NCBI GenBank assembly: GCA_963854735.1
Contig: OY978104.1
Coordinates: 372,001-436,000 of the forward strand
Source: Marvania coccoides
Lineage: Eukaryota; Chlorophyta; Trebouxiophyceae; Chlorellales; Chlorellaceae
Direction: 5' to 3'
DNA length: 64,000 nt
In this document: positions 20,740 through 31,904 of the stretch, piece after piece
Layout: each line of letters begins with the position of its first letter
How positions within the stretch are numbered: position 1 is the stretch's first letter
The notes under the pieces: model-generated
Database searches by the model: none
What the model saw: the letters and a program-made list of their open reading frames with translations, nothing else
Told to the model about the DNA's origin: nothing
Position numbers and translations under genes: made by a program

Positions 20740-21816
20740 TCAGCCAAACAGGAAGCTGGAGTGGAAGGGCGAAATGACGACCACAATGATCTCGATGAAG
20801 ACCTGCAGCACCACCGTCACCCACGCCGGACAGCCTCCGGCGATCATAAAGCTGGTGAAACTTTGCACACAGGTGCGGGCGACCTGAACGTTGCCGGTGA
20901 CGATTAGAAAAATGACGCCGATGCTGAAGGAGGTCACGCAATCTTTGACAATCACAATGTCGCCTGCGGTGGCGGCGTTGACGGCGAGCTGCCCGAAGGA
21001 TTCACTGAAGGAGGAGGCCTGGGAGGGGTTGCGGGCTACGGCAGAGGAGAAGCCCTTGGCGATGGCAGTGGGGGAGAAGGACTGGATTGCTGAGCTCAGG
21101 GCCTAGGGAATAAAATAAGGAAGGAGATACATTTGGAGCGTTTTTAATGCAGCAAAAACATTTTTTTCAAGAAAAAATCGCCGATGTAAAGACAGGCACA
21201 CCTCTGCTCCGGCGTCGGGGTCGCCAGCGGTGCTCTGCAGGTCGTTGGAGACCTGCTGCACGGCCTGAGGGTACACAGTGGTGTCGCCGCCAGTCAGTTC
21301 TGAAGGTAGGTTGTCCAGCGCTTCCTGCTCCTCTGTCTCCAGGCCTGCTCGACAAACAATTGTGATAGTTTTTTCATATGATAGTGAAAGTCATAAAAGC
21401 AAGCTGTTTATATTACAAAAAAATTAAACACGAATTTGAATTAATTCTTACGAGTTTGGTTAGTGACGGGCGGGGGAGGCGGGACCATCTCGATGGCTGG
21501 CGGAGGGGCTGCGCGAGGCGGCGGGGGTGTGGTGGTGGTTGTAAAGCCTGGGATCGTTGTGACAAACCTTGGGCGCGTGATGATAGAGATAGGAGATAGG
21601 GGGTGGTAGAGGGGCTCTAGGGGGAGGGGGAGAGGGAGAGGGAGGAGGGGGCGTTGGCGTAGGAGCCGGCGGCATCGGGGGCGGCGGAGAGGGCGGGGGA
21701 GGGCGAGGGGCTGCTGGCGGTGGAGGGGGCTCAAGACGAGGACCCGGCGGAGGTTGCGCCGAGGCGATAGACGCCAGAATGGCTGCCACGGTGAGAAATA
21801 TGAGAGCGTGCTTCAT
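20740..21816 (-). pseudogene. Proline-rich secreted protein, copy 2, frameshifted
   Basis: Tandem duplicate of the gene at 19382. Expected exons are 21816-21452, 21344-21202 and 21102-20740; exons 2 and 3 have exactly the same lengths as copy 1 (143 and 363 nt). The signal peptide starts MKHALIFLTVAAILASIASA, followed by a longer Pro-rich region. Exon 1 is 365 nt, one more than phase allows: the N-terminal frame runs into unrelated residues near 21610, while the conserved end (PPPPRAAPPPAIE) is in the next frame. The shift falls in a TATCTCC/TATCTC microsatellite. It may be a real inactivating insertion, a sequencing error or a polymorphism. Exons 2 and 3 are intact and well conserved, so inactivation, if real, is recent. 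Confidence 0.6.
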
Positions 21817-22599
21817 GATAAGGAAGAAAAGTCGAGTGTAGGCCTTGGAGCCGCCTTTGGGGACCTGACGGTGCAGATTCCGCCGATAATGTTCTAGCAA
21901 GGACGAAATAAGAATGAGGGAAATGCGAAGGGAGCAGCATTCGATCGTTTGTTTTTGCCACGTAGGTATACGTTAAGTACTTCGTGAAGTACCCAGTTAC
22001 GTGAGTTTGTGAATTCCCAGGGCCATCCCGCCGCCTTTGCAATTTCCCAAGGGCGTTTCACACGCACTTCGTATGGGGCTGCGGTAGCCCGCATGGGACC
22101 CTACCGGCAACAGAATTAAAAGGCTGGGCAAGATGGCGCCCTCTACAGGTAAAAACAATTCCCTTCGTCTTTCGTTATTTAGCATAAAACAGAGAAATAA
22201 ATTTACGCTCGCGTTCCTATTCTTTGAGATTTATATTAGAAAATCGCAGTGGAAGGATGTCTGGCGATCCAGACCCTGCTCTCTGTGCCATCTCGTATCC
22301 CAAGGTTTATGAGTGTGAAATTATGCTCAGCATCTTCAGCTCAACTCAAAGGTTGGTGCATGGTGAGCTTCAATTTTTTGGGGGAGAAGACAGAGTTGTT
22401 TTGCTGTGCCTGCTGTGCCCAGCTGGCCTCGCCGACAGCCACACACAAACTTCTTGCCATTTCGCCTCGCCTCGCTGCTTTCCATTAATTCCACGAGCTT
22501 AATTGCATTCACAACAACAAAATTGTCCCGTTCTTTTCTTTCAAATCAAAAACCAATAAATTTTTCGATCTTAATAAAACACACGCTGAGAATTAAAAT
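21817..22599. other. Divergent intergenic region
   Basis: About 0.8 kb between copy 2 of the secreted-protein gene (-) and the plastid-type gene (+). The first 130 bp are partly repeated upstream of copy 1. No other feature is seen. Confidence 0.45.
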
Positions 22600-23428
22600 A
22601 TGTGGCGCATTGCCCCTCAAATGCGCACAATCTCTCAGCGAGGCGCCTTGTCATCACATCCAGCAGCAGCAGCACGACCCTCCCGCCTCCTCGTCCACGC
22701 GGCAGCAAAATCAAAGACGCAGCAGCCCCGCCGCCCAACGCTGGACGACGTACAGCGCATCAGCGAAGGCAAAGGCGCCAAGCACAGGGGCACAGGCTCC
22801 CGCCAGATCCCGCACCGCCTGAACGCGGCTGAAAGAAAACTGTACGACATCGCCAAGGAGCGGCAGTTCCTCACGATGCAAGGCAACGCCTACCGAAGAG
22901 AAAGAAAGGGCGCGCCGCTGGCCAATATTTTCCGACAGCTCAACGACGCTCACGGCCGCCCCTGCATTCTCATTGAGCAGGAGGGGCCCTTAGACACCGT
23001 CTTGGTCGATTTTTCTCCGCTGCGGCTCTTACAATCTTCAGAGGTGCGCCATTTTTCTCCATAATTATATTTAGAGCTCCCACAAATTCGTCGTTTCGAT
23101 TATTAATGCCCTGCGTTGTTATTCTCGTTTCCAGGCTGAAGCTGCAGCGTGCGAGCTAGCACGCGAGCTGGGCGTTTTGCCGCTTCCTTATGGCTCTCAT
23201 CCCTCTCCCTTCACAGTCATCGTGCCAGAGGGAATCTACGAAGAGGGGAATGCGGAGGACGTCGAGGAGCATGTGTTTGAGGCTCCTGTGTGGCAGCTGC
23301 CGCCAAGAATTTTTGCGTTCAAGGCTGAGCGGCCGACAGCGAAAACGCTGGCCAAGAGAATAGCGGAGCTGTTTGGGGCGCGCAGTAAAAAGGCAGCAGA
23401 AACAGCAGTGGCCGCAAAAGAGCCTTAA
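22600..23428 (+). CDS. Conserved plastid-type protein, function unknown
   Basis: Exons 22600-23043 and 23135-23428 give 245 residues. Residues 1 to about 45 are a Ser/Ala/Arg-rich transit-like leader. The core from about 50 (LDDVQRISEGKGAKHRGTGS, then IPHRLNAAERK) to about 145 resembles a plant and algal family of uncharacterised chloroplast proteins with a basic GTGSR..PHRLN motif. I know no activity for it. The basic motif could bind nucleic acid, but that is speculation. The second exon is acidic, then ends in a basic Ala/Lys tail. The intron has GT-AG borders and phase 0. Confidence 0.65.
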
Positions 23429-23735
23429 AATCTAAATTGACATGCAAAGAGTTGGTTTTCCCACACAGAATTGGGCGGAGATGTCGATTAATGAGATTGA
23501 GTTGTCTCTATGCATAGCATCCTCACATTCCATGCTGTAGGTATACTAAAGGAGCTACCTGCAGGCTGGGCTGTCAAACACTGAAGAAAAACAAAAAGAA
23601 ATCGAGGGAAGAGCCCGCGAGAAGCTGGCCCTTGCGGAATGTCTCAACTCAATTTTGATAAAATGAGGGATGAAAATGAATAAATATGTACAAGTATTTC
23701 GATCCACGTGTATAAGAACAAAAGTTAGCGTCGCG
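23429..23735. other. Short intergenic spacer
   Basis: 307 bp between two + strand genes. TATAAG at 23711 is about 25 nt upstream of the next ATG. Nothing else is seen. Confidence 0.45.
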
Positions 23736-24357
23736 ATGAACCCACCGCCGCTCCCCAAGAGCACCAATCCAAGAGAGGTAGTCGGAAACTTTTCTAGCGC
23801 TGTCAATCTGGCTCCAGAAGAGTTGGAGGTGTTTCTGGACAGCACGCTGCACCCAGAAGGGCCCAACTGCGTTGGCAAGGCGGGCCCGGAGGAGCGCCAC
23901 CTGGCGAGGAGGTCCGTTAGGGTTCAGTTCCCGCTGTCCCGTTCCTTACAAACCTTTCCAATTAAGGCCGTTTTTAACTCGACAAAAATTTTTTAACAAA
24001 AAAATCGGTTACCTTTCTATTTGGCACGTAAATAACAAAACTATTTTATTTAATGCACTGCCACTTTGAAATTAACCGCGCCGTCTTCCCACTCAATGTT
24101 TCTTCTTTTCCTCAAGAAAACGCAGGGTGGTAGAGCTGATGCAGAAGCTGCGAGATCACAAAAGCGACCCCCACTTCTACGACACCTCTCTGCTGTATGA
24201 AAATGACCTGGAGATGATGAACTGCGTGGCAGAACACATTGCCGAGAAACTGAAAGGGCCGCCGCCGATGGGGGCCAGCAAGGAGGAAAAGGAGACCTGG
24301 CGGTGCCACCTCATGACTTACGGGTGCGACCCCCTGCGGGAGCGCAAGGGAGAGTGA
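23736..24357 (+). CDS. DUF3140-like small protein
   Basis: Exons 23736-23911 and 24126-24357 give 135 residues. The sequence follows the DUF3140 pattern: VNLAPEELEVFLDS near residue 22, a GKAGPEERHLARRVVELMQK segment across the junction, EMMNCVAEHIAEK, and an ending WRCHLMTYGCDPLRE that resembles the family's WRYSLMNWGHDP. Members occur in bacteria, fungi and algae and are annotated as putative DNA-binding proteins without firm proof. No targeting peptide is evident. It is convergent with the helical-repeat gene on the other strand, 174 nt away. Confidence 0.65.
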
Positions 24358-24531
24358 ATGACTGTACATCGGCATTGCATGTGGTGTTGGTGTTCAAATC
24401 CATTCATTTCTCAATTGGAAGTGGAAAGAAGAATAAAATAGCAACACTCTATAGCGTGAGTAGCAGCAACACGGTAATCATGCTCGCCGCAGCGCCGCTG
24501 CAGCTGCTGCAGCGCACTCTCACCACCGCTC

Positions 24532-26138
24532 CTAGACTTCTTTCTCCGCCGCCACCCTCTCCAGCATTATTTCCAGCAGCTCCGCCCCAGGCGAAAACTC
24601 AAACACATCCAACAACTCCAGCAGCGCCGCCGCGTCCGCGCCGCTGCAGCTGAAGATTTCGCGCCTGCAGAGCCCCGGCAGCAGCGTTTGCAGCGTGAGC
24701 GGGTCTGGCGCAAACCCTAATTGCACGTGGCTGTTTAATATCGACACTAGGGTGGCACAGTCGAGGGGAAACCATTTTGGCGGCACCCAGGCCGGCGATG
24801 CAGCTGAAAAAGCATCAGAGGCTGACAAAGAGAGCAGGTGCGCTTCGTGCTCCTCCACTGCGTTGCGCCGCAGCTGCTCCCCCGCCGCCGTGAGCAGCTC
24901 GGGCACGGAAACGGAGCAGTGGCCCAGCGCGGCGAAGGCAGAGAGCACGAGCGAGAGGTCGTGAGGGCGCGTCACGCCGTTGAGGTGGCTGCTGCGAACT
25001 CTGCCGGCAACAAAGCCCGCTACGCCGTCCAGCATGCCTGAGACCGCAGGGGAGCGGTACCTCAAGGCGGCAAACGACTGTGATGGGGGGGAAGGGGGGA
25101 AGGGGGGAAGAAATGAAACATGAGAACTTCAAACTTTTCAACAATATTGTTATTGTTTGATATTTTATTGCGGAACGAATGCATGGATTTCGTACATATA
25201 AAAAACAACAGTCAAGATGAGCTGACCTGTAAAAAGCGCGCCAAATCGCGGGGCATGAATGACGCCTGTACGCTGGAGCGGTTGGCCAGCTGCCGCCGCA
25301 CTTCAGCAGCGATAGAGTCCAATAGCTTGGCTGAGGGGGGCGGGAGCGCCGCTGGGGAGCCGTCCGGCATGGCGTAGATGTGGGCGCAGGCCACCATCAG
25401 GTCTGCAAAGTCGCCGGGCGCGAAAGAGGCTCTCATGTAGTCGGCGCCGTGCTGACTCTCCATGCGCTGCGCCAGGCTTCCCACCAGCCCCGAAGCGTAG
25501 CGCAGCGTGGCTTCCGGCATGGGCATATGTCGCGGGCTGAGTTGTGCGATGGCAAACACGACGTTGACAACGTCCTTTATGCTGTAAGCGTCGTACCGCT
25601 CGCCATCGCCGCCACCGCCTGCCGTTTCTTTCTTTGCCGCGCTTTCCAGCAGGTCCGTCGTCCAGAGCGCTTCTCGGGCAGCAGGCACGCAGGACAGGGC
25701 CCACAACAGCGCGCCCAGCTCCGCAGGGGAGAAACTACGGAGATCGTCAGGTGTGAATGTTTCAAAAACAGCACGCGCGGCGCGGTCTTGAGCCGCTGCG
25801 TCGCCCTGCAGCTGCCCCTTGAGGCAGCACGTCGCCAGGTGGCACATAAACTTCAGGCTGGTGGGTTTATCGAGGTGCTGGTGGGTGTTAAGAACGATCT
25901 CTACTGCCTCCTCGCCCGAGTAGCAGTGGTAAAACTGGCGCAGGGCTTCGCGCTGAGCGATGGCGGGGTGCAGCATGTAGGCGGGAGGTGATGTGCTGTC
26001 ATTGCTGCTGTTGGCTGCTGCTGCTGGAGGGCCGGTGCGAGGTGTTTGGCAGCGGCGGTGATGGGCTGCCAGCAGCGGTGCTGCTGCGATCCGGGCTGGG
26101 TTGATATTTATCCATTGTATATGTGCGTGCTGCAGCAT
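24532..26138 (-). CDS. Helical-repeat protein, probably organelle RNA-related
   Basis: Exons 26138-25227 and 25077-24532 give 485 residues. The first 50 or so residues are Ala/Ser/Arg-rich and could target an organelle. The rest shows repeated helical units of about 38-45 residues with a shared pattern: FSPAELGALLWALSCV, YSIKDVVNVVFAIAQLS, FAPGDFADLMVACAHI, FMPRDLARFLQSFAALRY, RPHDLSLVLSAFAALGH, LVSILNSHVQLG. This resembles FAST/RAP-family and algal OPR-like alpha-solenoids, which bind organelle RNAs. No RAP domain is visible at the C-terminus. RNA binding is inferred from repeat style only. The start could instead be a Met at about residue 53. Confidence 0.6.
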
Positions 26139-26640
26139 TGGGCGGGGAGAAACGCCCGCCCAACGCAGACGTGAAAATGTTCGATGTTCAAATTAACTTA
26201 AGATCAAAACTTATCCCTTTTGTGTTCAATGACGAGCCAGTATATGCGAGAGTTCTTTAGGAACATGGTCAACGCATTTTTAATTTAAAAACCAACTCTT
26301 TTGAAGTGGTTGATTTCAAATTGCTGCGGCTGTCGGTGGCCCTACAAAAGCTGCTTTAATTTTGGTAAAAAACCCCCATGAGAGAAATCTTGACCATCTC
26401 AGCTTTCACAAACCAGCAGAGCCCAACGAGCGACCAAAACCTAGACTTTCATTGAAGGCACAGCAGTTACATTTCACTGCTGATTCTGCGGACGGTACTC
26501 ATACTCAAATTATTATTAAGACAGGCCATGCAGTTTTCTCACATGCCTAATACTGTTACTTATTTATACTGTTAACTTTGAATAATAATTTATTATTATC
26601 ACTATTTAAAAGAGAATCTGCCAACGCAAAGCAAACCCGG
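26139..26640. other. Intergenic spacer
   Basis: 500 bp between two minus-strand genes; AT-rich. A 62-codon + strand ORF (26362-26550) has no recognisable features. Confidence 0.4.
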
Positions 26641-27875
26641 TCAACAATCTTGCTCTGTCGCGGTTGGAAGGCTGCAAGGGCAGAGAAACAAATTGGAAAA
26701 ATGCGTCAGTTAAAAATAAACCACTGTTAATACAATCAAAAGGCTAGTTTAACTACATGCTAGCACTCACAGTGTGGAGCCGTCGTCAACTCTCTTCATC
26801 ACCACATCGTAATCGTAGCCAGGGCATTTTTTCGAGTCAGCAAAAGTCCAGCCGTATGTCCCTTTCTCCAGGTCGACCGCCGCCGTGGTGCACCCCACAG
26901 CAGAGCTCGCTTTCTTCTTATCCCCGCTGACAGTGCTATAGGAGAACGAGGCCTTTATGGCATTGTCATCCCCGCATTTGTACGAGCTGTAACGCGCAAG
27001 CGTGGCGGTGAACATGTCATCAGCGCCCTCATCATTGAGCGCCACGCTGGAGATCATGCCCTCGGTTGAGATCAAGTTTCCGATGGTGGCAGCTTCGGAA
27101 AACCACACCCCAGAAGTAACTTTAGGCCCGCCAGAGCGGGGGAAGACGGGCGGGAAATCCGCGGGCTCCAGTGCCGGCGGCAGTGGCTCCCCGTTTACCA
27201 CTCCTTTCTTCATGGTTCGAGGAGGGTAGGAAGGGCCATCGTTGTTGATCCCGGAGCCGTCTGTGCCGGTGCAGGTCAGGGAGGCGGCCCCAGGGAGTTT
27301 GGTAGAAGGCACGAGGAATAAATTGGTAGGGTCAGAAGGAAACTCAGCTGTCTCCGGGTCGGGGCATTCAGTTGTCGAGCTTTTCCAAAAATAAGTTCCG
27401 TCTCTAATTTTGGCCACTTCGCAACGCTCCTGGACAACGACGGTGCCGTTGTTGTACGTGTCTTTGCGCAGTACGGTGGCGATGTACACGCCCTTCAGTG
27501 AGGTGCATTCCCAGCTGAGGTAGCGGCCGTACTGGTTTTGAAAAGGATTGTTGTTTCCAACGTAATACGTGGATACAAAGCTGTACCCGGTGTGCAGGCA
27601 GATCCCGCCGTTGTCGGCCCACACGCCAGCGGCATCTGTGCAAAGGAGGAAAATGCCAGTACTACTTAGTAAGTAAAATTGTTTTATTGGAGTCCCCCCG
27701 CCCCCTTTCTCCACTAACCTGGAGGGCCGCCTTTATATTTAAATGTAGGGAATTTTGAAGGGGATGGCCCGTAGGGGGTTGCACGAAGTGCTCTGCCCTC
27801 AAAGTGCCGGTGTTGAGCGGTGGCGGTGATTGCCAAAAAGAGGAGGCACGCGAGAGAGGAGAGAGGCCAACCCAT
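26641..27875 (-). CDS. Secreted cysteine-containing protein, unknown
   Basis: Exons 27875-27719, 27635-26771 and 26671-26641 give 350 residues. Residues 1-20 are a signal peptide (MGWPLSSLACLLFLAITATA). The mature part has about 10 Cys, several N-glycosylation sequons (for example YNNGT) and a beta-rich look; no known domain is recognised. If the second exon is not spliced it reads into a stop at 26767, giving 341 residues. I prefer the third exon because the donor is a strong GTGAGT, the acceptor follows a good pyrimidine tract (TTTCTCTGCCCTTGCAG), and phase continues for nine codons to a stop. Likely extracellular or vacuolar. Confidence 0.6.
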
Positions 27876-28233
27876 TTCGATTTCGTGAACAATAAGATCA
27901 GTGGTTATATCGAAAGTAGGGGGGAAAGGGTCTGTTTTCAAAAAGATTATTTTCGATCGAAGCAATTCTTGTCGATTGTTAATTCAATTGCTGTCACCGG
28001 CACCAATATTTGATCTTCGTGGAATCTATAACGAAACCAGGTGGAGATATTGGTCACGGCGAGAGGGTTTGGGAGAAATCTCGGCTTGGTGTTCCCCTCT
28101 CGCTTTTAGTTGTACGCTACGCTGCAATTATCAGTGAGTGGTCTTATGAGTAAAATGGCATTAAAAACACATTCACCAGGAGAGAAGCGAAACTTTTCCG
28201 AAAGCAGCGAACGGTACTGCAACTGAGCGCCCC
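27876..28233. other. Flank left of the KDZ element
   Basis: Promoter side of the secreted-protein gene and left boundary of the transposable element. The outer end of the element is not sharply defined; no clear target-site duplication was found by eye. Confidence 0.4.
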
Positions 28234-28306
28234 GGGCAGGTAAACCAGACGGTAAGAAAGGAAGACAGTTTCCGTGAATGGAAGGAGGAAAAGCATTGAT
28301 TTAGGA
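28234..28306 (+). repeat. Left terminal inverted repeat
   Basis: 73 bp from GGGCAGGTAAACCAGACGG to GATTTAGGA; identical to the reverse complement of 35648-35720. Just outside, GCGCCCC (left) and GGGGCCCCG (right, reverse complement) are similar but not identical. Confidence 0.9.
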
Positions 28307-28400
28307 GTGCAACTCAGCCAAATCCCCATTAATTTAGCTGGTTCGCGGCTTGTTATTTAATACATTATCTATATTGTTTATGTAGTCGACGAGGGACGCT

Positions 28401-31400
28401 ATGGCCGACTCTATTGTGATGCGCGATGATAACGATCCCACGCAACTCAAATTGACGCAAGCCCGGAAGAAAAAAGACGTCGATGCGCAAGAATACTTAG
28501 TTAAACAAGTGATAAAATACTTAGAACAGATTGCCGAGAAGTATCGGCGGGCGAACATTGTTTGTATCATTCAGTCCGCTCTCAGCGACAAATTCCTTGT
28601 GAAAGCTGTTCGACATGCTGCCAATGATCCCGTTTGGGATGATGCTGCGCGAGATGAAATCATGCGGCTCGTCCTCGAGAAAAATGTTCACCCCACCGAC
28701 CCGACATGCCGCGCATGGGCTGCGCCGACGTGGGTCTGATCGCGCAGGACGTGCAGGCGGTGCTGCCCGAGGCCGTGCGCCCGGCGCCGTTCAACGGCCC
28801 CGGCGAGGAGTTCCTGGCGCTGGACGTCGGCAACCGCCTCGTCGCGCTCCTGGTGGAGGCCGTCAAGGAATTGAAACTGATTGGCGCTGGGGACGCTGTG
28901 GGCTTCTTGGAGGGCATCCAGGAAGCCCAAAGACGCGGGATTATCTCCAATACCCAAGTGACGCAGCTGCAGACGATGAACGAGACCATCAGGAAAGGTA
29001 ATATAACAAATTTTATAGCGATCCCGCCAAGCGTGCTGACGCCTGTTTCCTTCACGTTGCAGAAAAGGAGGGAAAGACGAAGAAGGCCCGGAAGACTTCG
29101 AGCAAGATCTGGGGGGGGGCTGGCATTTCTGGTGCTGGAGGGGCAGCATGCGGTGCTCAGCCTGGCAGCAGCGATAACGAATCAGATGAGGAGGGTAAGA
29201 ACTATAATTATCATTGAATGCGGTGCAATTGAGATATTCTTATATATTTTTAACTGCATTTTCAACCAATAATGTGTGGTAATTCTCAAAATGCTTTTGT
29301 TCTAGGCGACGTTGCCGGCGACGAAACCACATCTCCCTTTCGGGTACCTCAACCTGCGAGGGCCACAGCAGCTGGGGAGCAGCCAGAGAGGAGTCTGCTG
29401 GCCTCGGTCTCGCCGCCTGAGGAGCTCCATTACGAGGGAGTTGTCATCGGTCGTGTTTTGGCTGCGCTTGCTGGGAAGTTCTCAGCTGCAGCAGGTGGTG
29501 GCTTCGCCGATGCTGCTGCTGGACCTAGCGGCGAAGGTTTGCTGCGACCAGGGGCGGACCAGCGGCAGCCAGGCATCGCTTTGCCTGCCAGCGGCCGGGT
29601 AGCTGGCGCTGATTCTTTGGCTCTGCTGGCTGAAGAAGTGGCTGGTGGCGCAGAGGGTGGTGCGGGGGCAGGTGAAGATGAAGCTGAAGCCGAAGAAGAG
29701 GGGGTGACAGATTTTGAGCCAGGCGAGGCGGTGGCTGGCGGCAGCAGGCAGCCTGTGGCTGGGCCGGCCAGCGCTGCTGGCGGTAGCGGGTAAGACTAGG
29801 CATACGCTCTGGTAGAAGCGCCGTGGAAGTAATCGATGCTGCGTTTCTCCTCGTTCTTTTTTTTCAGTTTCCGGCGAAAGCGACAGCAGACCTTCAAGGC
29901 AGCCCAGCTGGAGGCGTCCGGGGCGGAGGACGAGGAAGAAGTGCCACGGGGCAAGCGAGCGAAGGCGGGGGCCGAGCCTAGGGCCCGGTACGTTTTTTTC
30001 ATTGTACTCAAGGAAGATCCAAACACCGTTGTCATAGAGCTCGTCGTTTATTCTGTGTCCCTGCAGAGCTATCGGGATAAAATCATTGGAGGGCCTGTTT
30101 GGCGATGAGGTGAGTCGATTACAATATGGGAGAGTGGTTTGTGCAATTTCTCAGATGGGATTTCTGACTAGAAGCATCTTCAAAGAGCGTACCGTGGCTG
30201 TGGCCCTTTTTTCCGTTAATATCTTCGTTACCGCTACTATACACCAGTTTGGTACACTCTTTTTATAAGATTTCCTTGATGATAATTTTTAAGTTAAGCA
30301 GTGGCAAAAAAGAAACCATCGCTGCCGTTTGCATATGCTGTGGCCCCTTTTCCAGTGAACAGATGACCCTTTTCAACCTGCCTTTCCATCTAAGGCATTA
30401 ATTTACATGCAGTGGGCTTCTTGCAACTTTTGAGCACACTTTATTTTTTTTATTTTTGAAACCACACCCCCTCCCCCCCCATTTCAGCCCCTCACTGTGA
30501 AATTTTGAAATTTTGTTTTTTTTTTCAAATTGAGCTCTCAGGGGTTCTTTGAGACGCTGACTGCTGTGGTGGTGTCCCTTTTAACTTTTCTTTGTTCATT
30601 CCAAGTTTGAGCGTGACTAAAGATGCCGACAATTGGCTTGCTCCATTTTTTGGGAGGCAATTGGCCTTTTTTCATAGTTTCTTTGCCGCATTGCGTAATT
30701 AAGCTTGCCCCTGATATGCTTGCAAACTTTGGGTCAAATTAAAATTTATCTTTTGTTTGAACCGGGCTGTAGCCCACCCCCGAGGCCCGCAGAGGAGAGC
30801 TACTCATGACTCTCCTCGCTGGCGCCAATTCACACCTCCTTGTGCGTTTGCTAACGCACTGAGCGTAGCTTTCTTATTTTTTCTCTCGTACCTAACGGAA
30901 ATAGCGTTTGCACTTTTCGCTGTCGTATTATCTTGAGCTGCTGGCCCCAATAGCGGGGCCTTTTTCAATGTTTAAGGCACCTCCTTGATGATTTGTGTAC
31001 TGAAGGCGCCCCTAGGGCACTACGCTAAGTTTCAGCCTTTTTTTTTTTTTTTTTTCCTGAAGGACTGCCTTCAACCCCCCCCCCCGGCAGGCCCATCGGG
31101 GCACAAAAAAAAAAAAAAAAAACTTTTTTTTTGTCTCAATCGGGTTCCTTAGGTACTAGATAATCATGCTTTTGGTGCTTATCCTTTTGCTTGCGCTTTG
31201 CTGTGCAGATGATTGACGCCAAGACGATGGCCATCGAGGAGCACGCGAAGTACTTCAAAGGTGGGGCAGACGTCAAGGCCAAGGGATACACAGCTGCTTT
31301 GCTCTCGCGCCTTGTAGGGCACTACGCAGAAGGCAGCCAGGATCACGCCAGAGTGGTGGCGGCGTTGACAGGCCCTCCAGCCATCTCTCGCCTAGTGATC

Positions 31401-31904
31401 ATGTGGCAGAAAGAAGCAGGAGGGTGGGGTAAGCCACTAATTGTCATAATTCTTTGTGCATTTTGATCAACGCCTTGTTTTATCCGTTCATTTTATAAAA
31501 CGGGCTTGATAATTGATAAGCTTCCTTGCGCAGAGTTTCCCCATGTCGCTGCATGGAAGCAGGCCCAGGATCAGAAAGCGCAGCAGGCAGCGGCTCAGAA
31601 AGAGGCTCAAATCACGCTGGGCTTTGACCCTCCACCACCGGGGCCAGAGCCAGCAACTGCGGCGGCTTGCTTGGCGTGGATGGACCAATGCCAGACCAAC
31701 CACCTGGAGAAGGTAGGCGGCGGGGAGTGGATGTGGAAGAACACATCAAATATGACCTGCGATCGGGCGGAAGGCCTCTATAGCCGAACCTTGAGCTGGA
31801 CGAAACATTTTACGACCGGGGTGGCAACTCCGAGCGCTCTGCCGAAGATAGGCAACTTCACGAGAATTCTCAGCAACACTCTGCGGAAAATGTCAAAGAC
31901 GTAG
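28401..31904 (+). CDS. KDZ-element cargo protein with S74 chaperone domain
   Basis: Exon ends inferred: 28401-28997, 29063-29194, 29306-29789, 29868-29987, 30067-30109, 31209-31428, 31534-31904. The ATG at 28401 opens a Lys-rich helical 112-codon frame. The S74 part (GLIAQDVQAVLPEAV ... LDVGNRLVALLVEAVKEL, about 28733-28880) is in another frame. One missing base near the A5 run at 28680 would join them; otherwise the S74 part starts at 28706, giving 553 residues. S74 domains are C-terminal self-cleaving trimerisation chaperones of phage and algal-virus fibres and some eukaryotic proteins. Here the domain is not C-terminal: a basic KTKKARKTSSK region, acidic low-complexity stretches, an NLS-like FRRKRQQ and a 200-residue helical end follow. 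Part of the final exon might be spliced (GTAGGC at 31713). The role in the element is unknown. Confidence 0.6.
30110..31208 (+). other. Large homopolymer-rich intron of the cargo gene
   Basis: 1.1 kb, several times longer than other introns in the window. It holds runs of T (31037-31056), C (31074-31085), A and T (31105-31132), and a GGAGAG...CTCTCC inverted repeat near 30793-30818. Borders are GTGAGT and TGTGCAG, with phase 0 conserved. No ORF of note. Confidence 0.5.

Noticed and set aside
21541..21600. Tiny GT-AG intron in the Pro-rich exon of copy 2
   Set aside because: The only suitable GT...CAG pair would give an intron of about 21 nt, too short to splice; a one-base shift is simpler.
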